This document shows, piece by piece, positions 35,384 through 64,000 of a DNA stretch of 64,000 nt (its first letter is position 1; each line of letters begins with the position of its first letter). Origin of the DNA: Halisarca cf. caerulea (Eukaryota; Porifera; Demospongiae; Chondrillida; Halisarcidae). The notes under the pieces are model-generated. The model was not told the origin of the DNA. It did no database searches and saw only the letters and a program-made list of their open reading frames with translations. A program made the translations under genes and the position numbers. The stretch is taken from assembly GCA_963170055.1 (NCBI GenBank), contig CAUJGJ010000434.1:3687417-3751416 (forward strand), in the 5' to 3' direction.

Positions 35384-36165
35384 GTTTCATGCTGTCAGAA
35401 GGGCTCACTGACATCGATGTGCAGTTTATAGTGGCTTATCCTATCCTGCCTTGTGATGATGTGCATGCAGCCATGTAAGTGTGCATGCAGATCGCATGCA
35501 ATGCCTAATAATGATGTAACAGTTAATTGAACTAAGGTTTAACTGCCATACAAAGTCAATGAACAACAATTTAAACACTGCGCACAGGATCCCCATTACA
35601 CTGTGTAGTTGAAATATTGCCATATGTGTAAAATCATAGTACTTCCTGATTGTACACGCTATATGGCCCAGTAGCATTGCAATGTCTAGCTCTGCTAAAT
35701 ACAGTTGATTGGGAGAGGTAGGAGGTCTATTTATTGTATAGAACTGTACTATATAATAGCAGAGTTTATCATGGACCAAAAAGTTTAAATTCGGCCATAG
35801 AGTTAATCTTCTTACCTATGGCACATGACCGCTGTACTCCCTCAGCCTGTACCATCCGGCATCCTTGATCTTCCCCACCTGATGGATGTGTCTTTCTGTA
35901 AGTACTACAATTATTGTTGAATAGTTGCCCTTGTCACTCAATCCACACAACATCATGTAAATTTTGTGTACTATAGGTTGAATTGAAACAGGCCACGTGG
36001 CTCCTTTGAGCCTGGTACACATTGGATTGCCCTGGTCTTATATACATGGGCTCACATGGGCTTACAATTAATCATAGGTTTCCACAGACATATGGATATA
36101 CCAACGTGTATGTGATATGGCCACGGAATATCTACAAGGCACAGATTAGACATAATAAACAATAA
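35384..36165. other. Intergenic, nothing recognised
   Basis: No exon, repeat or RNA gene recognised between the CA tract and the next TIR element. Confidence 0.5.
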
Positions 36166-36348
36166 TACAGTGAAACCTTTCTAATCCAACACTCAACGTT
36201 CCCTGAGAACAATAGCGGATTAGGAGGTTAATGGATTACAGAGGGCCTCTTACCATACTTCAATATGGTGATTGTACTTCATTATACATTTGGATTAGAA
36301 AGAATGTTGGATTATTGAAGTGTCGGATTAGAGAGGTTTGACTGTTTA
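36166..36348. mobile_element. TIR element just past gene C
   Basis: Left TACAGTGAAACCTTTCTAAT; right ATTAGAGAGGTTTGACTGTT. Lies about 140 bp beyond the gene C stop on the 3' side. Confidence 0.75.
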
Positions 36349-36366
36349 TAATTGCGATAGACAAAT

Positions 36367-36372
36367 TTTATT
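36367..36372 (-). terminator. Candidate polyadenylation signal, gene C
   Basis: AATAAA on the minus strand 115 bp past the gene C stop. A second AATAAA lies at 36447-36452, 35 bp past the stop. Neither is proven. Confidence 0.35.
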
Positions 36373-36486
36373 GCAATTAACCATTGCCAATAATGTATGA
36401 ATGCAGGCTAGGTTTCCTTATTGAGCTAATAATAATTATTCTATAGTTTATTTTGAGTGTTCACTGTTCAATTGCTGATTGCTCTA

Positions 36487-56108
<19,622 letters not shown>

Positions 56109-56202
56109 TGTGCCTGTAGCTAGTGGTTCCACTGGTCAAATACTACCTACATGCACTGCTCCCGAGCTAGCCCTTTGGACTGCAACCAAAAGAATCAGAC
56201 CA

Positions 56203-56211
56203 CTTTATATA
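56203..56211 (-). promoter_or_regulatory. TATA box of gene C
   Basis: TATATAAAG on the minus strand, 95 bp upstream of the ATG. Spacing and downstream TGCCTGTAG-type leader agree with gene B. Confidence 0.65.
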
Positions 56212-56743
56212 ATTACTATAATCACATTAATTCTATTCAATAGGAATTTGTCACATCTACGGACATCACATTATAAAGGAAAGACAGTGTATTCATATTG
56301 GTTGCTGTGGCATACTGTATACATTATTATAATATAGTCCAAATTTATCTGTACAAAGTACTAAGCTAGGTAATGATTTTATGAATTTAAATTAGTTCCT
56401 TGCTGGATAGGTTAATTACATTAAGACCTCTCTATTATGATCGTTCAAGAGCAAAACAACAGTTGTTTCCACAGACATGCAGGCCTGCTAGTTCTTTATG
56501 AAAATTGCACAAGTATACACAAATATCGCAGACAGTCACTGTGACGTAGCCTACCACCGCAGTCTCCATGCAGACGTTGCATGGTCTAAATGTGCTTGCC
56601 GTCAGCATAAGATGTGTTTCAGTTGGTACTATATGACATTGGACAGGATGTTCACAGATATTAGCATTTGAAATAGTATGTAACCTGCATGAGATGATGA
56701 ACAGTGTGTATAAAGCTGTTATTGAGATACATTAATTTTGCAA

Positions 56744-56937
56744 TACAGTGAAACCTCTATAGTAAGGACAGCACTGGGACCAAAGTAAGCTGTCCTGTAT
56801 ATGGAGGTGACCTTATTTTGGAGGGTTTAATTGTACACATGTCAACGTAAGGGACTTCAAATGGGACAGAGAAGGGGTGTCCTGTTAAAGGAGGTTTCTG
56901 CATTTCGGAGGTGTCCTTTAATAGAGGTGTCACTGTA
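56744..56937. mobile_element. TIR element upstream of gene C
   Basis: Left TACAGTGAAACCTCTATAGT; right TTTAATAGAGGTGTCACTGT then A. About 194 bp, non-coding. Confidence 0.8.
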
Positions 56938-57401
56938 TCTATATGCTGTATTAGGAAATCCTTGGAAGCTGAGGGATATTGGATTATACTGTTCAAGAAA
57001 ACACTGAGCTGATGTTGTAACTGTTGATACATGCACAATACTAGATAGTGTTCACTCATAGCTGATACCAGGTGCAATATAATAATAATATTCTATTAAA
57101 AATTAGTGTAATTTATAGTTTATTATAACTATATAATAGTATGTATGTATAGGAATCACAAGCAGTAATATACAGAATATACAAGGATGTGTTGTCACTG
57201 TTGAGTTCTGTATAATAATCCAATGTGTAGTACTATATATGTGTACTTTTTATATTATAAAACACTCCAATGTGTAGTACTTTGTATAATTCTGATTGTT
57301 CTCTAGTATGTAGAATACCTTGTATTTGATTCCAAATGCCTGTAGAATGGTGTCCATTTTTGGGAATAATTTTCCACATAATACTCAAGTGAGCTGCTTG
57401 T

Positions 57402-57407
57402 GTGTGT

Positions 57408-57487
<80 letters not shown>

Positions 57488-57494
57488 CATGCAT

Positions 57495-57540
<46 letters not shown>
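57402..57540. repeat. (GT)n microsatellite
   Basis: About 140 bp with one GGCATGCAT interruption. Confidence 0.97.
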
Positions 57541-57544
<4 letters not shown>

Positions 57545-58019
57545 AGTCCCGGGGCATAGTTGGAAACCCCCCCTCATTAGAAGCCACCAGTATGCTAATC
57601 AATCATACAATTAATCCTAACACTTTCTCAAATTGTCACCTAGCATGCACTGCATGTGCTAAGCTAACCTGCACACATGGTTCTACTGTGAGCACTGTAA
57701 TGCTGTTAATACTACACTTCTGCATGCTTTGTGCTCTTTTTAGTTGTTTCTAGCTTGTCTGACACACTAGATTTCAAACTATCATTACAAATTCAAATGT
57801 GGTGTTCCCTTGCATGCATGTGGCCACAGTGTTGATACCACATGCTACAGTAAATAAAGGCTATTATAGTACAATGTGTCCATGATACCACTATTTTTGT
57901 ACACCATGTACCCATGATCATGGCTTTTAGAACCCCCTTGTTATTCTTCTGGCTACGCCCCTGATGTTAGTGTGTGTGTATGTGTATGTGTATATGTATG
58001 TGTGTGTGTTTGTGTGTTC

Positions 58020-58390
<371 letters not shown>

Positions 58391-58852
58391 AATACACAAG
58401 TCATGTGATTTGAGCGTCACTGACATACCTAGCCAAATACTAGACTAAGTACTAATAATATAGAAAAAGGTTAGATTGTGTCCTTGACAAAATGATATAT
58501 TTTATTTTTCCTGCAGTTGTGTTCTATGATGTATGTATATAAAGCTAAAATTATGTAGGCAAAATTCAATTTGTGATATATATAATACCAGAAAGGAGGG
58601 AGTCTATGCATGCAGTTTCTCTAAGGACAGCAATTAAACTGAGTGATTCACGCACACATCACCTAATAGTATGCATCCTCTTTACAAAATGCATTGTACT
58701 AGGCACTATTGCACGGACAAAAAGAAGAAAACAAAACTGCATGCATGTGTACACACATGTATACATGGAGGATATAAACTTCGAATTATCCTTGTGTACC
58801 ACGCAACTCTCAGGTTATAATTTTGTAACTTCAATGTACTATTAGGTTGTTG

Positions 58853-59054
58853 TCTATTTATCGGGACAGATTACACATGTCAATTTGTTGGTAAAATAAT
58901 TGCAAAATTTCGCTCTCTTGGGCTTCTTCATACAATGCTTACTAAAACTATAACAACCTCATTGCCTGAAGAAGACCAAGAGAGTAAAACTTTGCAAATA
59001 ATTATTAATATTTTGCCAAAAAATGACGTGCGTAATTGACAGCAATCTATTAAT
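58853..59054. mobile_element. Foldback (palindromic) element, about 200 bp
   Basis: AATAATTGCAAAATTTCGCT and CTCTTGGGCTTCTTCA on the left are the inverse of TGAAGAAGACCAAGAGAG and TAAAACTTTGCAAATAATTA on the right. Outer arms TCTATTTATCGGGACAG and CAGCAATCTATTAATG also pair. Non-coding. Confidence 0.7.
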
Positions 59055-59235
59055 GCTCAGCATGTCAACTAACTTTTATCTACGTATTTCAATGTACTAT
59101 ATATTATAATGATTGCTGAGTTTAGATGTGAAAAGAGCTAGAAAAGTTTCCCAGAGCCTCCTTAATCATCTTTAAGAGGTAAAACCCTTAAATAGTAGTA
59201 TTATCACCCTGTGACAGTTTTTTAAGCTGTTATAA

Positions 59236-59269
<34 letters not shown>

Positions 59270-59583
59270 GTGGTCGGATAGGCCAAGATGGCCCCTGGAC
59301 CAACACAAATGTAGTAGTGTGAAATGGGAACATAAAATGTACTATGGGGAAAAACATTGCATGTAAAAATTAACATGTGTGTGCAAGGTGGGCTCATTCA
59401 ACTGATATTAAAGTAATAAGATCATACATAGATGGCTGACATGAATCAATAAACAAAGCAACAATGAATAGCTGCATGGGAAACTAAAGTGTATGTCATG
59501 TGAGGCCATAGATACAAAGAACACTTTGGTGAGATACATGTGAGTAAGATCTTAATATGCCAGTACAAATCTACGACATCTGA

Positions 59584-60048
59584 TCATTTGTCGTCTGATG
59601 AGAGATGCAAAAAGTGCCGATGAATTGCCTTAATGAAATCAAATAAGCTTTTACGGGCAGATTGGTAAATAGGACAGTGCAATAAGAAGTGCTTCTCATC
59701 TTCTACTGTCGACGTGGTGTTGCTCTTGCACAAACTACATATTCTTTGGTCAACTGGGATGGGAGGATGGTAATGTCGGCCTTTTTCGATTTGAAGGTTG
59801 TGGCAACTGACACGTAATTTACATAAGTTTATCCAATCGTGTACATCTCTAATGCAAGTAAGGTACGGCTCAATCTTTAAAGTACATTTAAATAGTTGGT
59901 ACTGTCTTAATTTTTTGTTATTCGTTAAATCGCAATACCTATTCTGGGTGGCTATATCGCTGAGTCGTCTGAATATTATCTCTGAAAGATCAGTAGATGT
60001 ATTGATGTACAATCCACTTAATTGTTGCCAACATTTGTTTCCAGTCAT
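59584..60048 (-). pseudogene. LINE C-terminal region with CCHC-like motif
   Basis: Contains RICSLCKSN...EDEKHFLLHCPIY, a C-x2-C...H-x4-C pattern common after the RT of many non-LTR elements. Out of frame with the RT piece; an intermediate piece lies at 60045-60263. Confidence 0.75.
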
Positions 60049-60331
60049 GCATCCAGCTGTGTCTTTATAATTTCCACTCGGAGTGGTGGGCAGTCAGTAT
60101 GGAGACTGATCCAATATTTGGCAATTTTCTTAGCAATCAATGGTTTTAATTCAGTGAGGCCGAGTTCACCATAGACAGCAGCATTAGATGCATTGTAAGG
60201 GAGTCTTAGAATATATTGCTTGTAAAATTTTAGACAGAGCTTATTTAGGCAATCTAGTTTCATTGTAAGTTAAGATTGGCAAAATTAGAGATTGAAAAAG
60301 TTACAGTAGTACCGGGATGTCAGTGATATCA

Positions 60332-61114
60332 TTATCTATAATCCTCTAGCTTGGTTAATCCCTTAATAGCATTTGCTCCAGATTCTGCCACTTTTTTAAC
60401 ACTAAACTGCAGATTGTTCTTACAATGAAGCCATGTTCCTAGATAGTTATATGAATCTACAACGTCGACTTTTTCATCTTTTATAAGCCAGTCATAGTCA
60501 ACTCTATTGCTGCTGCCAAATTGCATTATCTTTGTTTTAATCATGTTTACATTGAGTTGTGCTGAATCACAAAAGTTGTATAGCATATTAAGTTGTAGTT
60601 GGAGAGAATGAGGGTTTTCGGCTGTTAACACCAGATCGTCAGCAAACATCAGACATGACAAATTCATATGGTACAAGGTGAAAGAAGGGAGCAAACATGG
60701 TAAATTGTTAACGTATAGACTGAATAAAAGAGGGCTCAAGGCACATCCTTGTCTAACACCACAAAGAATTGGAAAAGGGTCTGACAAGCCATTCGGGGTA
60801 GAGACAGATGCTGAGCATTTACTATACATAGATTTCAATATGTTAATAATTTTTGTGTTGATGCCCATTGAAGTCAGTCGATTCAATAGCTTATCATGTG
60901 GAATGCTGTCGAACGCTTTTGTGAAGTCGACAAAGCAGCAATACAACTTTTTATTTTGTGTCGTCTGTTTATGTATGGCTGAGAGCAAAATGAAGACAGC
61001 ATCTGTCATTCGATGGTTTGTGCGAAATCCAAATTTAGATGGTGAGAGGATGTCACTGGACTCAGCCCAAAATGAAAGTTTATTATGTAGCAGTTGGTTA
61101 AAAATTCTTCCCAT
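60332..61114 (-). pseudogene. LINE reverse transcriptase domain
   Basis: Longest open piece, 260 codons. Landmarks: FGFRTNHRMTDAVF, VDFTKAFDSIPHDKL, GVRQGCALSPLLFSLYVN, and LMFADDLVL (FADD catalytic box near 60634-60648). A further motif, ANYCGISLLNVMG, lies just upstream. Broken at both ends relative to a full element. Confidence 0.92.
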
Positions 61115-63580
61115 TACATTCAGTAATGATATTCCACAGTAGTTAGCTGGATTATTTGGATTACCTGATTTATATATAGGTTTAATTATAATTTAATTTA
61201 ATACTCCACGAGGATGGGTAGTATTCTTTAAGAATAACAAGATTAAAAAGTGATGTCAAATATTCTAGCCAAGCGGTTGGAAGGCCTTTACAGACAGTTG
61301 AAGGTAACTTGTCACGCCCAGGGGCTTTAGTAGAGGCAAGGCTTGAAATAATAGCCGAAACATCCTGAAGGTCAATCAGTATGCTATCTGTATTGGAATT
61401 AGTGATATCATTTGGTTCATCATCTTGTGTACAAGTACTTGTTGTTGTCTTTTTATTTAAATTTGAAAAGTAGTTTCTCCACTCTTGTTTAGATATTGTT
61501 CTTGGAATTTTGGGTTACACGTGGCATTTTTTGCTGGTTTTCCAAAATTTACGAGGGTTACTATGTTAATCTCCCTTAGGTGTGGATTCCATCTTGATTT
61601 ACCTTCCCGTTTTTTCCTTCTAATTAATGTTTTCCACATGCAATCGTTTGGTTTTGAAGAAAGTGTTACGCTTTGTAGAGTCATTACTGTATAAATGCCA
61701 GTCTTTCAGCCTATTTTGTAGTTCTCTCTTTAGTGATTAACATTCTTCATCAAACCAGCTGCAGCGGTAGGGGAGGATATTTCAATGTGTTTGATATTTG
61801 GCTTTCTTAGCAGTGTCTCTGCGACATTCTCTTGCATAACCAGCATCGAATGCACATTTCATGATGGAGTTTGTAAATTCTTCGATAGATGAATCGATGG
61901 TGCATTTTGTTGGGTTGCTCGGCAATTTTGGTACACTTGTTTCTCTAAGTATAGAAATAAAGTGATCAATGGATCCTTCATTCCATACTATGTAGCTATT
62001 GGTGGAATTATTAGATGGATGTTGATCAGTACGTTGTCTGTAGTCATGGATAAGTTCAGAGCACATATCAAAATTCTTGGCATAACTTAACACGGAATTT
62101 GTTTGGCATTTAGCAGATCTAGAGATATCCACTTTCAAAGATAGTTGAATTGGGCAGTGATCTGAGTAAACTGTTAAAGGGAATGATTCTGTAATCAACA
62201 AGGCTCGATCCATTTGCTGAATAGCATGTGTTTGGACAAGACTTATCTGCAAAGTGACCATTCATTATAAGTAGTTTGCAAATATGGCACAAGTTGATGA
62301 ATTCGTGCCCGAATTGGTTTGTAGTTCTATCTCTCTGAATGCGGGGACATACTGCTTGCTTTGGGGGGGTTAACTTCTGTCATCTAGGTTTCCAATTCTA
62401 GCATTTAAATCTCCTATTAACAAAATTTCTCCAAGCTTAGAAAAATGGGATATCTCAGATTTTAATTCAAGCCATGAGAATGGGGTGTCTGTAGTACTAT
62501 AGAAGATCTTTCAGGTGGTATATATGTAGCACATAGAAAAATATTCATTGATCTAGAAGATGTTTGGGTTATTGAAATTTTAAGCCATATTCGATCGCTC
62601 TCTTTTGCCTGTTGAACCACTGACACTTTGTTCAAAATGTTCTGTTTTACATATATTAAAATTCCACCTGATCCTCTTTTTGCTTTATATTGACTAAAAG
62701 GTCGGGGAAAGTTAAAAAGGGTATATCCTTGAAGATCGAAATTGTACTGAGTATTCCTTTTTAACCATGTTTCAGAGAGTATGATGATATTTTCGGATGT
62801 AATTTGGTCTTCTAATTCGACTAGTTTATCTATAGTCAGGCCATTAATGTTCTAATATAAAATTGAAAGCTCATCACTTTTGTCTTGAGATATTGGCCTA
62901 GATGATGTACCTAATAGTTTATTTGATTAATTGGTAGACTGAAGATCAAAAGTGCCATCTTGGCATACTCCCTATTGTGGGTTTACGATGTCGAGTGAAT
63001 CAAGTGAGGCAACTTTATTGCCATCAATTATCAGATTGCCTCCTGCAATATAGGCTGATTTTCCTTCATTTATCGCGGTTTTCATGTTGTATGCAAGCAT
63101 GGCTGATGTGGCAGGGTCTACATGAGTTTACATGAGTTCTATGCAATTCCACCAGAACCCCTACTTGAGAATTACTTTAGATCTACCCCAGTTATGTGAA
63201 GTGCGTATGTTGCAAAACACAGACACATAGTACTTGTTATGTCGATTTCTGTTGTCTGTGCAAGTACGAAAAAATACATTTCAATCAACATTACTTTCTA
63301 ACCATCCATAGAGCTGTAAATAGCAGAGATTGTCGATACTAATAGCCGCAAATAATACAATTACCCATTTGCAAGTGTAGTTGTCTGTAATAGAATTAGG
63401 ACTATTATATTGGATTATTGCTAGCATGTGATTGTACTAATACATTTAGTGCAACTGTTCTGTAATAATTACTGTACATATTCCACCTACGTATACCCAA
63501 TTGTACTCGTTTTCCATGCAAAAATACAAAAGAGTGCACGTCAGCTTGTGGCTATATGTTTATACTCGTCAATATAATTA

Positions 63581-63934
63581 TAAGCCCATGAGAAGATGGT
63601 GAGAGACCTCTACCATCCGCAATGATAAACTTGATCATGTCAGCTCCATTCATGTAGTGGAATATGATTGAGAAGACCATTCTCCGTCCATTGCATTTGG
63701 GTGCAGCTACATCCACCTTGTCTCCATGTAGTGAAATTTGATTGAGAAGACTATTCTCTGGCCATTACAGTTAGGTTCGGGCAATATCCACTTTGTCCTA
63801 AACCTGAGTACCATTATTCCACCATGAATCCATCTTGCCTGCCCACCCCCATCCACACCATTAACGGTGAATTTCTTTCCATCATAAACTGAACGGATTC
63901 CAATTTGTAACACTTCGTAAGTGTCAATTGCCAT
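63581..63934 (-). pseudogene. Broken copy of the ITI_HC_C-like exon
   Basis: 63581-63720 matches the end of gene B exon 12 / gene C exon 21 (HYMNGADMIKFIIADGRGL, LSPSSHGL). 63722-63934 repeats the adjoining part (NCNGQRIVFSIKFHYM) and extends upstream to GKKFTVNGVDGGG. The two overlap in content, so part of the exon is tandemly duplicated. The donor seen in B and C (CTCACC before AATAAGCCC on the plus strand) is absent, and frames are broken. Upstream it ends in a (GT)n tract at 63950-64000. Confidence 0.85.
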
Positions 63935-63949
63935 GATGTCATTCCAGTG

Positions 63950-63956
63950 TGTGTGT

Positions 63957-63996
<40 letters not shown>

Positions 63997-64000
63997 TGTG
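63950..64000. repeat. (GT)n microsatellite, cut by window edge
   Basis: GT repeats to the end of the window. They truncate the ITI_HC_C-like fragment. Confidence 0.95.

Larger units (their letters stand above)
59236..62950 (-). mobile_element. Decayed APE-type non-LTR retrotransposon (LINE)
   Basis: Read on the minus strand: an endonuclease region from about 62860 (NINGLTIDKL, then RGSGGILIYVK, CATYIPPERSS, IGDLNARIG near 62385, VYSDHCPIQL near 62160), reverse transcriptase 61190-60332, C-terminal region 60263-59584, and a (AAT)n tail at 59236-59269 (ATT on the plus strand). GDLNAR and SDHCPI are APE endonuclease motifs; SDHCPI carries the catalytic His. Frames shift repeatedly and stops interrupt the RT, so the copy is dead. 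Clade not assigned. The 5' end is uncertain and could reach about 63150. Lies between gene C's promoter and the ITI_HC_C-like fragment. Confidence 0.88.

Overview
The window is animal (metazoan) nuclear DNA. It has multi-exon genes with GT-AG introns, TATA boxes, a decayed APE-type LINE, many terminal-inverted-repeat (TIR) elements, and very abundant (CA)n, (TA)n and minisatellite DNA. The genes encode secreted Calx-beta repeat proteins. Phase-1 exons, short introns and a tandem cluster of Calx-beta genes are most like what is known of demosponges, whose aggregation factors are clustered Calx-beta genes. The sponge assignment is inference, about even odds; another marine invertebrate is possible.

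All recognisable genes lie on the minus strand, as a tandem family of three. Gene A (1-9395) runs off the left edge and its first exon was not found. Gene B (24185-32798) has 13 exons and about 1432 residues. Gene C (36487-56108) has 22 exons and about 2458 residues. B and C share one plan: signal peptide, IgGFc-binding-protein N-terminal domain, a cysteine-rich Calx-beta-like domain, a Calx-beta array, one further Calx-beta, and a C-terminal domain resembling the C-terminal domain of inter-alpha-trypsin inhibitor heavy chains (ITI_HC_C). Every internal intron I placed is phase 1, so every internal exon is symmetric, and all internal exon lengths are multiples of three. B has a core array of 4 Calx-beta domains and C has 13. 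The growth in C came from duplication of multi-exon blocks with their introns, and some exons are mosaics or fusions.

Layout: 1-9395 gene A; 9396-24184 non-coding DNA with a 47-bp minisatellite (12611-13366), a 16/32-bp minisatellite (10690-10920), several TIR elements and an E-box cluster (22696-22728); 24185-32798 gene B; 32884-36486 B promoter and TIR elements; 36487-56108 gene C; 56203-59235 C promoter, a TIR element, a foldback and large (GT)n/(TA)n tracts; 59236-62950 decayed LINE on the minus strand; 63581-63934 broken duplicate of the ITI_HC_C-like exon, the remains of a further family member.

How the genes may work together (inference): these look like secreted, calcium-binding, modular adhesion or recognition proteins. 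The C-terminal domain is nearly the same in B and C, the N-terminal domain has diverged more, and the number and composition of the middle repeats vary. That pattern suits a family of extracellular recognition or matrix molecules, like sponge aggregation factors in logic, but with domains at the two ends that I do not associate with them.
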